64,000 bases of DNA from contig CM076277.1 of the NCBI GenBank assembly GCA_038380795.1, positions 4,307,501 to 4,371,500 on the forward strand. The letters run 5' to 3'. The position numbers and the translations under genes were made by a program. This document shows, one piece after another, positions 10,701-22,800 of this stretch (positions within the stretch are counted from its first letter, which is position 1; each line of letters starts with the position of its first letter). The notes beneath the pieces were generated by a model. The model searched no databases, was not told where the DNA came from, and saw nothing but the letters and a program-made list of their open reading frames with translations. This DNA is from Pyrocephalus nanus (lineage: Eukaryota; Chordata; Aves; Passeriformes; Tyrannidae).

Positions 10701-13700
10701 CACTTGTAGCCTAAGAGGAGAGAAATACTCCCCTATCCCTGGCTAAGTAGTAAACAGTGACATGGCAGCACTGACAGCTGGTGTGTGCACAACTGGGAGA
10801 AGACAGGAGGGAACAGCTCCACGAAAAACCCTCTGAGACCTCTGCACAGACCACCCTTCTGCTCCCCCCACTGCCACCAGCTCTGCCCCAAGGATCGCCC
10901 TGCAGCTCTTTTTGGGGCACTTTTCATCTCCCTCCTCTGGTGTCTCCTTCCACAATCACACTGGAAAAGAGGTTAGAGATCAAGGGGAGCAGGGGAAGAG
11001 CCCAGGGACGCTGGTGAGCCTGAGAGCCGAGATGGCATCAAAGGGAGGTTTGCTGTGATCCAGTGAAGGATCCTCTAACTGAGGTAGGAGGGTGTCCCAG
11101 GAGAGTGGAGATTGGTTGGGGTCACAGATAGAGGTAATTCTGCACTTTTTGGAACACGGAGAACATCATGCAGCTGGTTACCACTGCAGCTCCAGGTGTG
11201 GGCTGTTCTGTGGGACCAGAAATCATGGAAATCAAAGCAAAAGAAAGGTGGGAGCACTGCCACAAAGCTGTAGCACAGGCTCTTGTTGCAGTGTGACAGC
11301 AGACACGGGACACTGGCAGAGGAGGATGGCACCACGGACAGATGGGGAGAGGCAAAAGGACAGACAGGCTGGGATAAGGAGCATGTACAAGAAGGACCAG
11401 CTGGACAGAAGGGACAGTAAAAACAGGAGGTATAGGAATGAAGCTGAAGGTGATAAACCATGGAATTGGAAGATAAGTGCAGAAAGGAAAGAGCAAAAAT
11501 GCAAATAAAATATAGGAGGTGATGGCAGAGATGAGCACTGTTGGGAAGCTGGGATGTCAGTGACCTGCAGAAGATGAGGGCCCTGCTGCCAGACAAGTCC
11601 TCACTACCTGTTAATAATCCTCTGGCCTCAGCAGATCAGCAACTGGTGCCACAAGAAACAAAATAATGAGGAATATTGAAAGGAAATATTAAAAACCCAG
11701 ATGATACTGAAAAGAATAGGACTGTGATTTGCTGCAAGAAATGAGCAAGAAGTTGGCAAGAGGGCACAAAATTTGAGTGCTGGTAGTAGTTGTGTCAGCA
11801 ATACAAAGAGATTTCTTAATTGAAATTTGTTGGTTTTGTGTTGTTTTTATTTCCTTAAAAAGATTTCTTTAAAAAAAATCCTGACAACAGCACATGAGCA
11901 ATGGGATAAGGTGGAAGCTCAAAAGCTGCAGGATCTTCCTCCAGCAGTGTCCCTATGGCTCAGATCCTGGCTTAAATCTCTCTGTTGGCAGCTCTCCTCC
12001 CCACAACGTGCTGCTCAGACAAACCAGCCAGCTGCATGATGATGAAAGTGTTGGTCTTCTAGGTAGTTTCAAGCCTCCAGCTTTTCCTGAGTTCATTGTC
12101 CAAGACAAAAATTGTCCTCCCAGAGCTCTGCAACCTCTGTTAAATCCGGTGGCAGATGTGATGCTGCACAAATTTATTGAGCAGATGTGCTCACTAAGAA
12201 GGTCCTGCAGCTAAACCAATTTTTTTTCAGACTGGAAGTTCACATCAGGAGAATTTACTTAAGGGAAACATAACTCCTCAGCTGTACATATGGGTTTGCT
12301 GAAGCCAGTTAAAACACATTTGCTTATCAGAAGGAGCATCATCTGGCTTTCTAGATTCAGCCCAGCAGAAATGCTAAAAATAAACCTCTTGTTTCCACTG
12401 TCCATTTCCCCCACATGAAATCTCCCATCGCTGTGGAGTTCTGCCCCGAGGTGTCCCCTTGCCATGTGTCATCTCCCCAGTGCCTCTTGCGAGGTGTGTG
12501 CTGTGGAAAACCTTCATCCTGCTCTCTGTGCCAGCTGTCCTGGCAGGGTTAATACATGGAGATCCCTAACCTGGTTGTTGCTCCATTGGCACGGGCTGGG
12601 GGGGAGAATTCCTCTCCCTGGAGCTGAGCTGTCCCCTCTGCAGCTCGGGACTGGTCAGGCTTGGCAAGCAGTGGAGCAGTGGTGACTGTGGACAGCTAGA
12701 TAAACATGTGGCCAACTTGGTCAACACCTTCTCAGAAAAGCAAATCCATTCTAAAACTTCAAGACCAGTGTACAGGCTCTCTTCCTCATTCAAACAATAG
12801 GAGACATACTTAGCGCTCCTAAAATATTCCTTTTTCCGTAGCCCTGCTCACAGAAACAGCTCAGACACTTTTGCTGAGTCCTTCAAACCAGAGGTAGGCT
12901 AAGACAGAAAATTTCAGCTTAAGCTGTTTGTTTAAGGGAAGATAAAAAGGTCTTATAATGGGAAGTGCTGGGCCAGCACAACTGTGTATTGTGGTGTTGG
13001 TACATATTTGAGCTGGCCAATATCGAGGCTCAGGGAAGAACTCCTTAACATGCAAATAGTTCCAAGAGCTATAAAATATATTGCACATATCAGGGGGAAA
13101 AAAGTACAGTTTTAGATACCAGATCTCCTGACTGCAGGAAGAAACTCAGAGATTTCAGCATTTACTGAGTAGATCAATACCTCCTTAACTGAATCCATAA
13201 ACCTCCCAGAGAAACACCCCCCCCCCTTGCTATCACTTTTTCCTTTTTTTGCTGTATCACCAATCTGCCATGGATACTAGCTGAAAAGTCATTATGTTGC
13301 CCTGAAAATACCAGTTCTAGATTCCCAAAGGATTTTTCTGAAATTATTCTCCACCCTTTCAATGAGAGCTGAACTCGCCTGAGAGCTTCCAGAGTCAGAC
13401 TCTTCATTTTCCAATAATTGAAATTACCTGGCCTGGACAGAGTGGACAAGTCCATTTCCTCACTCACCTGAGCTTCCTCAGCCTAAATCCCTTAATTACA
13501 CCGATTCACTCCTGAGCATGTGTGTTAATTCCACTTTCTCCATCCTGAGCCCCTGCCTGGCAATTCTTCATTAAAAAAACCCCTTCCATATTTTCTCCTG
13601 GCACTCTTTACCATGCAGTCCACAATGGTCTAATGCTGTGCCTTGGAACATCTACCCCACCTCTCCAGGTGTCTGTGAAGCAGCAAAGTCTCACAAGTAG

Positions 13701-15535
13701 GGACTTTTCCATTTACAAACCCAGACATGGTACTGAGCTCCTTTCCATCCGGTGCAAACAAGCAGTTTCTAGAAGCCAGCAAGACTGTACTGGTGTAAAC
13801 CTGCCTTCACAGAGATTACATCACTTCATCTTAGTTTGTGCATAGAGAGTCAAAAAATGAATCACTTTCCTTTTTCCCTTCTTCAGGGAGAAAGACTTGG
13901 CTAAAGAAGCAAGGCTGTGAGAAAGTCCATTTGTGAAACCCCATCAAGATACAGACTTTGGTTTTACCTTTTTTTTTTTCCACTCCTGAACACCAAACTA
14001 AACAGATGTACCTGGGAGAGTCATTTCCATCTCTCTCCATGTGTTTGGCTGAGAAATAACACTTCTCTCCTTGAATTCTTCTGGACTTTCTGCTCAAATT
14101 CAAGGTAACATCAGGCAGTGATGAACTGCACCCAGCAGCAACATACTGACATCAAATGTGGGATATGAGGGATGGCATTTGCACAGGCTCTGCCTGACAG
14201 CAGATACCTGGAACAGACTTTTACTGGGAAGAAAAGCGATTTCCTGACATTTTCAAATCAAAAGTATTCAGAAGCAATGTTGGAACAATTGCACACTGCT
14301 GGGGAGAGTTAACCTTAGAGTAGGTTCAGCAAACTCCATTTTCTTCAATTTTTTTACTGTGATAGCACAAGCAATAGCTCACTGGTACTTTTAAATGTTT
14401 TTAAGTAGTTAGAGAGAAAAAGAAGGTGGTATAGCTGGAATTTCAATACATATAACTGCAGTGATTCACATTGTTATAATTGTTTATTTACACTTGTAAA
14501 TTTGGGTACTTTTACAAAAATTAATGCTACTGACATCAACGGAGGTGCTTTGGTGCATTCAAAATTCTCTCGTCCACCTCTGTAAGTCTTCAGGTTTTAC
14601 AGTGTGACTTAAAATCAGGGCCTTGCTCCACTTTTAGGCAACTTGAACAGGAAAAGCGTGAGAGAGGAGATTTATTCATGCAATAAAGCACAGATGCTCA
14701 CTGAGCATTTGGAGGGGGAATTTTGGGCCCATTTTGTGGAGCAGGGTCACAAAGCCATGGCTGCCACTGCAGCTCTGCTGTGCTCCTGCCCAAGGTAACT
14801 CAGCCCAGGACAGAGGGACAACACAGAAAACTTGTGTGACGAGTTCCCCCTCCCAGCTCAGGGCCTTCCTTGTCTGGAGAGATATTTGATAGAAATCTCA
14901 GAATAATTTCCAAGAGCTCACAGAATGGGTGGAAATAGTAAGAAATCAATCTCAATCCACCCTCCCTCTGCCTGCCTCCTACAGTTTTATGGATCTCCAT
15001 GTCCTCTTCTGCTGTTTCTTTTCCAGGATGTCATAAAGCGAGCAACAGTGATTCAAATGATCAGATGTATTTTAAAACAAGATATTATATTTTTTTACTC
15101 TAGAGTAACTACAGCAACCCCCCATAGAGTAACAGTCATATAAACTGTTGCTAGAAATGAACTTTTATGGGAAATACAGAAGGAGAAAAATCAGTCTATT
15201 TCCAGCTAATCAGATGAAAACAGTAACTACAATGTAATTATTGCAAGGAAGTTGTTTCAACTGTACTAGGGCAAAACTTTGCAGCATCCATGCTGTTTAA
15301 ATCTGCAGTTTGTCCTTGCTGGAGATATAAAATATAACCGTGACACAAGAACAAATGAGGGATGATGCCTTGGGGGAGAATAAGTTTAGGCTGGAGATTA
15401 GAAGGATCTGAGCAGTAAAGGGAATGAAGTATTTGAGCATCCTTCAGCTAGGAGGGGGGAGAATAAAAAAGCCCAGTTGGTTTTGTCCTGTGTGTCATTA
15501 ACTTCACCTGATCCCCCACAAAAAAAGATTTGCAG
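10701..15535. other. non-coding stretch, no gene recognised
   Basis: Mostly plain sequence. Minus-strand frames up to 173 codons (11075-11596) exist because the plus strand there is purine-rich. They have overlapping open frames on both strands and no splice signals. A run of 11 C lies near 13217. Confidence 0.5.
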
Positions 15536-16290
15536 CGGGCTGTAGGAATCTGAGCCTTCGGACTGAAAGCTGCGAGTCCGTACGAGCTGCTTGCGAATCC
15601 AAATCAACGTGTGGACTCCTGAAACGAGCCGAGGGAGGTCTCCAAAGAGCCCTTTGCTGGGCAAGTGTCTGCATCGCTCAGCTCGGGGCGTGACCTGCAG
15701 CCGCCGTAGGCAGCGGGAGCCGCGGCGCGGGATGAGGGATGCGCTCCTGCCGGCACCGGGGATGCGCTCCTGCCGGCACCGGGGATGCGCTCCTGCCGGG
15801 ACCGGGGATGCGCTCCTGCCGGGACCGGGGATGCGCTCCTGCCGGGACCGGGAATGCGCTCCTGCCGGGACCGGGGATGCGCTCCTGCCGGGACCGGGAA
15901 TGCGCTCCTGCCGGGACCGGGGATGCGCTCCTGCCGGGACCGGGAATGCGCTCCTGCCGGGACCGGGGATGCGCTCCTGCTGGGATCAGGAATGCGCTCC
16001 TGCCGGGACCGGGGATGCGCTCCTGCCGGGACCGGGGATGCGCTCCTGCCGGGACCGGGAATGCGCTCCTGCCGGGACCGGGGATGCGCTCCTGCCGGGA
16101 CCGGGAATGCGCTCCTGCTGGGATCAGGAATGCGCTCCTGCCGGGACCGGGGATGCGCTCCTGCCGGGACCGGGGATGCGCTCCTGCTGGGATCAGGAAT
16201 GCGCTCCTGCCGGGACCGGGGATGCGCTCCTGCCGGGACCGGGGATGCGCTCCTGCTGGGACCGCCCGCTCCCAGAGGAAGCGCATTTAA
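15536..16290. promoter_or_regulatory. CpG-rich island
   Basis: About 20 CpGs lie in the roughly 200 bases before the minisatellite (15536-15735), and each minisatellite unit adds about three more. The rest of the window is CpG-poor. Undermethylated CpG islands commonly mark vertebrate promoters, so a transcription start may lie here. I see no TATA box and no clear first-exon donor to fix a strand. The island signal may also be inflated by the repeat itself. Confidence 0.5.
15737..16267. repeat. GC-rich minisatellite, 23 copies of a 23-bp unit
   Basis: The core ATGCGCTCCTGC recurs 23 times at exactly 23-bp spacing (first ATG at 15739, last at 16245) with no indels. Only a few variant types occur: GGG or GGA before ATG; GGCACCG in copies 1-2; CTGGGATCA in copies 11, 17 and 20; and CTGGGACCG in copy 23. 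The variants are not random: each TCA-type copy is followed by a GGA copy and then a GGG copy, which suggests duplication of multi-unit blocks. Because 23 is not a multiple of three and the unit lacks stops, frames of 183-268 codons appear on both strands; I regard these as artefacts. Confidence 0.97.
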
Positions 16291-16413
16291 GGCCAAGTCA
16301 GGGCGCTCAGCCAAGGTGTGCACGCTTGAGAAAGACCAAACTGACATTACCTGGACTGTATAAGCTGAGCTTTCATTTCCAAAGCTGCCGGCTTTAGCTT
16401 TTGTTGGCCTGAC

Positions 16414-16557
16414 GCTAGGGGAGGGGGGAAAAAAAAAAAAGAGCTCCTGCTTTTGACCTTCACAGCAGGAATGTGAACAATGTGCAATACTTTCAAAGCT
16501 GGGTGCTTTTTTTTGTTGTTTGGAGTTTCTTTTTTTGAGTTTTGCTAGGGGAGGGGG
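16414..16557. repeat. direct repeat GCTAGGGGAGGGGG, two copies 130 bp apart
   Basis: The identical 14-mer occurs at 16414-16427 and 16544-16557. In both cases GAGCTC follows within about 30 bases, after an A-rich tract in the first copy and a T-rich tract in the second. It may be a local duplication next to the minisatellite. Confidence 0.6.
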
Positions 16558-16714
16558 TGTTAATATTTAGTTTTTGAGCTCTGGAGTAGCCCCAGGTTAC
16601 ATGAAAGCCATCTCCCGCTGATGCAGAAAAAAAAAAAAAAAATCACCACAAAGAAGCAGAGAGCAATTCTGTTGTGTGATTATTTGACCTTGCCCCTCTA
16701 ATTGCAATGGAGGA

Positions 16715-16885
16715 AAAGGCCACTGAAAATTGCTTTGAGCCCCTGCAATTTGGGGCTAGTCAGCAGGATGCAAGACAGTTCTTGCCAAAGCACAGCCATG
16801 TGGTTAAATAACAATCAAAATAGTCAATATTTGCCATGGCAAACGTGGGACAGAGAGCTTGGAGGGGCAGGAGGGTGTGGAAACT
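16715..16885 (+). repeat. unclassified dispersed repeat, copy 1
   Basis: A 36-bp block at 16729-16764 matches 19316-19351 with a single difference. It includes CTGCAATTTGGGGCTAGTCA. A weaker match (GTGGGACAGAGAGC against ATGGGACAGAGGGC) lies at a similar offset downstream in both copies, so homology extends over about 160 bp. I do not recognise the family. Confidence 0.55.
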
Positions 16886-19304
16886 GTTTCACTATTGCTT
16901 GTGATTTAAACTTCTTAGCAATTTATTGCTGATCACTGCTCCTGCAGATCTGACCTGGCAGAAGAAAGAGAGGTTCCCTACTTGGCAAAGATCACAGCGA
17001 AAGACAGGAGGAAATCCAAATGAAACACGGGGTGGAAAAGGTGCTGTTGGGGGCACACGAACCTGCATCTCAGAAACAATGTATTAGTCAGTGCTGTTCT
17101 GAGCCAGGGAGGGATGTGTAGGAAGACTCACCCCCTTCCCAAAGAGGGTAAATACAATTCATCAACTATAGAGAAGTGTTTTAATTTAACACCTTTATCA
17201 GGGATAGGCTTTTAAGCGGGATCAATCGAAGACATCGACTGCAAACACAGAAGACCACGGCAAGTAAACAACATTAACTGTGCTTGGCTCTACTGTGCCC
17301 ACTGGCTCCAGGTTTTGGGATGCAATTCTTCACTGATGGAACAGCAGATCGAGTTTGTATATAATGCCCACTCTGACTATAAAAACACAGAGTATCTTTA
17401 TTGTTGCTGTGCAACATTCCAACATTGCAATTATTTGGCAACTTTATGCCCCCAATGCCCTCAGTTTGTTTTGCTGTCTGCTAGTTAGATCACCAGCTTT
17501 TCCAGCTTCACTTATTTTCAGTCAGCATCACATTGCAATCATTCCGCTCTGTGTATGGGCAAAAAAACCCCAATCAACCCACAAACCAAAAGAAAAGCCA
17601 AAAACAAATCCAAAAAATCCCTGAGCCCCTCAAACCTCATCTTCAGTACTTTATTCTTAGGACAAAGCTCATCCCACAGAGCTCCTTCCCTGTCTGGAAG
17701 CAACAGAGTTTTTGCCTGATGCTTTGTTTTCATCTGTGACAGTTTTATTACAGGAAGAAAAATGAATATTTGTATTTGCAGCACTTGTCAATCCACTTGT
17801 GGGTTAGTAGAAAGGCATAAAAGTTGCATCAAAACTGACTCAGCTGCAGAGCAAACCATCCCTCTTCCTCTCCTGCCCCTCTCACTCCTTCTGCAACTTA
17901 TCTTCTTATTTATCTCATCTGCCAATGTTTTGCATAAAAAAAGTTCTCTGGGAAGACCTTTAATCATTTCCAGCTGAGCTCCCCTGTACAGGGCACTACT
18001 GACACAGTTCTGCTCTTTAGATCTGACTTCTAAAAGTGAGGCACAAAATTTGCAGTACAGAATTTTGGAAACTGTTCAATCTCTTTCTAGAAATACAGAG
18101 GTGAAATCCATATGGTGAGCACCTGCTCAGGTTTAATAAGTTACCAATCACTTAGGAATCTGGTGCCATATATATAAATATATTCTTCCTATACACCCAA
18201 GAACACCAAGTGTCCTGCACTGTACTAAGCTGAAGGAGCAAAATAAATCAAAAATACCAACCAAAGGACTCTTCAAAGCTGTAACAGCACCTTCCCTTGA
18301 GTATCTGAGTTGGCAGTTTGCACATCCAGGTGCAATCTCTGCAGGAACATACCAAACAGCAGCACTGTATTTCATGCTGCATCTAAAAAGACCCCAGGAC
18401 CTGTTGATCAGATGAGCTGCATCCCCATAATGCCATGGCACAGCCATTCCCTGGCAGCAGAAGCAGAGCCAGAGGTTGCCAATTACTTGAGAACACAAAG
18501 AATTCAAACTGCAGGGCTTGAACTTGCTCAGAATTTTTTTGCAGGGGCTAAAAGAAACGAGGTAACTTGCTTTTTATAACAGTTATTCTTTACATTGCCA
18601 ATATACCCTGAAAGTTCCCTACTAAACAAGACTCATGGACAGGGATATTTAGCTTTCTCACCTCCACAAACCTTTAAGCTCCTGCTGGAACTCACAGTGC
18701 CATGATAGCTACCAGCCTGTGAGGGGGCTCAGCGATGGAGAGAACAGAGCTAAGCCTTAAAGGGTTTCCATGACTGAAGAAATAACACCTCTTTCCATGC
18801 TCAGTGTAAATAATGCTGGGTTCAATGGGGACCCCTTGGGAGTGGAATCAATCCCACCCTCAGGAAATAAAGTGGTGCCATTTGTATGTTAAAAGAAGAG
18901 CAGCACAAACTGGTTACAGTAATGACCCATAAAACTGAAATGGCAGGAACAAGGCTCTGGCTCTGAGATGTATACCTCTAGACTGGTAAATAATGGGGAC
19001 TCTTGCTGTTTTCCTCTTTTCTGTACAAGAGTTCCCATTATCTGAGCCAGAATTGAAAATGCAAAGTGAAACAGATGTTTGTCAGAGCCCTGGTAACTCC
19101 CTGCACCTCAAAGGAAGAGGCAGCAGTTTGCATTTCAGACCTGTCTGTGCAGTGGGATTGCTATTAAATAGGGAAGCTGTTTAAAGGTCACCAGCCTTCA
19201 CTGGTGCTGGGACAAGGCAGCATCATCCAGTGCTCAGCTCAGAGCCAGGAATGTGTGAACATCCCCATCACAGCTCAGCTGAAGTGCCACTTGCTCAGCT
19301 GGAG
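16886..19304. other. non-coding stretch, no gene recognised
   Basis: No supported exon. A C/A-rich tract occurs around 17564-17625. Open frames are short and unsupported by splice sites. Confidence 0.5.
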
Positions 19305-19465
19305 CTTGGAGGACAATTGCTTTGAGTCCCTGCAATTTGGGGCTAGTCAGCTAGCTACAGCTCAGCCCTGCTTTTCACCCTGGAATTGTGGAGATCCTCA
19401 CCCAGGGGAACCTCTCTCCTTGTGTATGGAAATGGGACAGAGGGCTGGGGGTTGGGGTGCCTTCC
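19305..19465 (+). repeat. unclassified dispersed repeat, copy 2
   Basis: The partner of 16715-16885, in the same orientation and 2,587 bp downstream. The block at 19316-19351 is 35/36 identical to copy 1, while the sequence immediately around it has diverged strongly. It lies just upstream of a CR1 fragment. Confidence 0.55.
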
Positions 19466-19540
19466 CACCTGGCATCTGAACCTCCACAGGCTGGCATATC
19501 TGCCCCTGTAACACCCCCACACACTTTCTGTCCTGGAAAG

Positions 19541-19710
19541 CGCTGGAACAGGTTGTGCAGAAAAGCTGTGGCTGCCCCATCCCTGGAAGTGTTCAGGGCC
19601 AGGTTGGATGGGATTTGGAGCAACCTGGTCTAGAGGAAGGTGTCCCTACCCGTGGCAGGGGGCTTGGAACAGAGCATCTTTAAGGTCCTTTCCAACCCAA
19701 ACCATTTGTG
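19541..19710 (+). mobile_element. CR1 LINE 3'-end fragment
   Basis: It reads in CR1 sense: CTGGAACAGGTTGTGCAGAA, GCTGTGGCTGCCCCATCCCT, GGCCAGGTTGGATGGG, ACCTGGTCTAGAGGAAGGTG and CTTTCCAACCCAAACC. The terminal ATTC repeat is lost or degraded. It is 5'-truncated. Confidence 0.9.
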
Positions 19711-22383
19711 GCTCAAAAGGAGGACCAGGGAACACCACAGGAGGTACCTGAGGGGTGCAGCACAAACAGGCTGCTCTGCAGAACAGGCTGAGGGGGAGGC
19801 ACAGGACCACAGGAGCAAGGAGGGACAAGGAGGTCCCACAAACAGCCCAGGAGAGCTCAGAAGAGGTGAGGAAGAGTCCAGGCTGCGCAGAGACAGCATG
19901 GCCAGGCTTAGCACACACACAACTCTGCTCATGGAAGGGTCTGGGTTAACAGTCTGAGCTTAAATGCAGCCCCCAGCCGAGGGCTGAAGGCCCAGGTGAG
20001 GCTCAGCAGGACAATTAGAGCCTGTTAGAGCCCTAACAATCATTTGCCTTGCTTTGGTATCACAATCCTAGTGCTGGAGTAATTTACATTTGATTTCTGT
20101 ATCTCTCTGGAGGATGAAAATTTTTCTCTGCACTGTGTCAAGAAAGCTCTGGGCCACTGGGACATAAATCTCTACAGCAGGATTTTCTGTGTGCACTGCC
20201 CATTTTAGGTGTAAGACCTGTGCTGGTGCACAGACACCTCTGCCTTGTTTATGGCTCACCAGGGCCAGCCTGGCCCCCCTGGCTCAGCATGATGTGGATC
20301 CTGCTACAAGGCTGCTTGTTCCAACCAAACCCACTTGGGTTTCATTCTTTGTGTCTTTGTCCAATCCTGGAAAAAACTGAAATTCCCTGTTTCTGTGGCC
20401 CAGAACTGACCCACAAGCTACAGACCACAGGTCCATGGCACACCCATCACTGTTTTCTGAGGACAGACCTTTTCTCTGCATTGACCTTCGTTTTTGCCAC
20501 ACTGTGTGGCACACAGCAAAGAGCTGCAGAGGGGTGATGGAGCTGAGGTTAAAAAGCTGACCCAGAAGTGCCTCATCCCACTGGCACAAGGGGGTATTTG
20601 TACAATTTGTAGCTGGTGTGGGAAGTCCCCAGCAGGACCTCTGGAAAGAGATATCCCATCCCAGACAGGCATTCCGTGCCACCAGTGTGGATCAGACAGT
20701 GTGGAGCAGAAGGGGTTGTCTTTAGGGTGATCTGGGGTGTTTGGTGATGTGATTTTGGGAGGTTTGGTGATGTTAAGCCATACACAGCTTTTAACATCCT
20801 TTGGGGATCAAAGTGAAACCTCTGAGTGACGCTGGAGCTCACAGGGAGCTGGGAAAGAATAACATTGTTTTTGAGGTGGATGAGCACCTGCTCCAGGTGG
20901 GTTTGGGGGTTGTTTCCTTAATGGTATGACTTGTCTCATGGGCACCTGTTACACTTTTGTCAGTCAATCAATCAATCAATCAATCAATCAGACTTACCCC
21001 AGTGACTGAAGACCCCCAGGAAGCACAGAGTCTGACACAGCAGCTGTGGCCCTTGTGGAGGGAATATAAACATCACAAAAGGGGTTTTTTTTCTGAAGAC
21101 TTTTTGTAAGTAACCAAAGAGCACAATAAAATTATAAAACTGAAACACAAAAATGCCCAAGAGACATTTTCATGTTTACCTTGAGTGCATTAAAATATAT
21201 AATAAGGCTTTATGAAATAGGCTGGATTTCTCCTCCAGACATTCATGATGTGTAATAGGGCTCATTTGAATTGGAAAAAAGAAAAGCCTTGGAATCACTT
21301 GAGACATAATCTTGGAGATATTCCAGTAAATTCAATTTATTTTGGACTTTGCATGTGGGTCTGACTGAGCCTTGGAAGGTTAGGGAGAATTTTTTGGAAC
21401 CTCTGTGTTAGACTTTTATCTCTGTTACACGAGTGGGAACCTGAAACATTTGGATTTATAGCATGAGATTCACTTCAGCTTTACATCTGGATACATTAAA
21501 CAAGATCATACTCTGGCTCCATTCCTAAATGTTTTCCTTTTTGTCAGTGTAGATGAGAGGGAAAGGCAGCGTTACAGCTCTTCATATCTATTGTACCCAA
21601 ATGACATTTATGTTCAAATAAAGGAAAACCAGGCAAAATATTTTCTCTTTTAAAGTAAATTTCTCATTTAAGTCTCTTAAGGTCTTGGATCACAGGATGA
21701 AAGAAGGGAAACTGCCTTCTGGTATCCACAAAGAACTGGAGACAGTTGCATTTTCTACTTAATTTGTACCAAAGAAGTTTGTTCTCAGCCTTGTGGCAGT
21801 CCCATCTCTGTCATGTTGCAGGGCCTTTTGTTTTATCTGCCTAAAAATACAGAGATAGGCAAAGCACTGTGTGACTCCAGCAGGAGCTCAGGGCCTGAGG
21901 GAGCCTCAGGAGACCCTCTGGTTTATCTCCTCAGCCGGGGTGGGATCAGTCCTCCCTTCACCCTTGCTGACAGATGCCAGCCACAGGGAACGGCACTAAA
22001 TTCAGTGAAGTACACCAGGATCCAGCAACAATGACTATGAATTTCAACATGCAGTCATTGGTACTTGGGGTTGCTTCACTGGAGATGGACTTTTTGGAAC
22101 AGAGGTGCTGTGGGCAGCAGACAGAACGATCACTGGGTCAGCCCAAGTGAGCAGAAGTGGGGAAAGCTGGGGAGTGTTATTGCAGTCTGGTTTCTACAGA
22201 AGAGAAACTGGACAGGAGAGGTAGGAACTGGCTACTTTTGCCTTTTTAAAACATTTTTTAACACCTTGACTCAAATAAAGAGGTTCTGCCTTCCCTTCGG
22301 CTTGTCAAAGAATTTCATCCCTCGAGGTTGAGATACCTCACCAAGCAGATCCATCACCACAAAGTGGAAGACACATCAGCACC
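19711..22383. other. non-coding stretch, no gene recognised
   Basis: Unique-looking sequence. A TCAA microsatellite lies at 20964-20990. No exon is supported; small overlapping frames occur on both strands. Confidence 0.5.
20964..20990. repeat. TCAA tetranucleotide microsatellite
   Basis: Nearly seven uninterrupted copies of TCAA. Confidence 0.95.
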
Positions 22384-22800
22384 CTTATTAATGAATTAAT
22401 GTTTATTTTTCTTTCCTAGATGCAGCTTACAGTTATTCCTGATCACTTGATAACAACTTTGGGTGCAATGCCCCCTTAGCAATGGTTACCCTGAAAACCT
22501 CTCCGCTCCCCCTAGGGAGACAGTTTCCTTTCAACTCTCCAGCGATGCCTTTGCACAAATATAATTGCTTTTCCAGGAGGGAGGCTGCTGGAGAGCTGGG
22601 TCTGACTGCCAGGTGTCTGAAGATCTGAATATATTGCCATGGTTAAGAACCAATGTGATTATGCAAAGTACAGCTCCGTGCGTGTCTGGGAGCGCAGGCG
22701 GGTGTGGAGACGAACGGAACGCAGCAGCTTGCCCTGAAACGTGACTGCCTTCTCTAAGATGGTGAAAAATCTCTGCTGTCAAGCAAATGCTCACAGAGTG
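22384..22800. promoter_or_regulatory. candidate conserved non-coding element
   Basis: It begins with ATTAATGAATTAAT (around 22387-22400), overlapping a forkhead-like TGTTTATTT (22400-22408). Further on are TGATTATGCAAAG (octamer or C/EBP-like, around 22656) and a local cluster of CpGs (22676-22725). AT-rich homeodomain cores together with retained CpGs and no repeats suggest constraint. Function is inference. Confidence 0.3.

Noticed and set aside
11075..11596. 173-codon minus-strand frame
   Set aside because: It reflects purine bias of the plus strand. The overlapping frames on both strands are equally open, and there are no splice signals.
15737..16267. CRISPR-like regular array
   Set aside because: Repeats are head-to-tail with no unique spacers, and the genome is a vertebrate.
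15591..16397. Open frames of 183-268 codons on both strands
   Set aside because: They run through the 23-bp minisatellite in several frames at once. The unit simply lacks stops, and the peptides are periodic artefacts.
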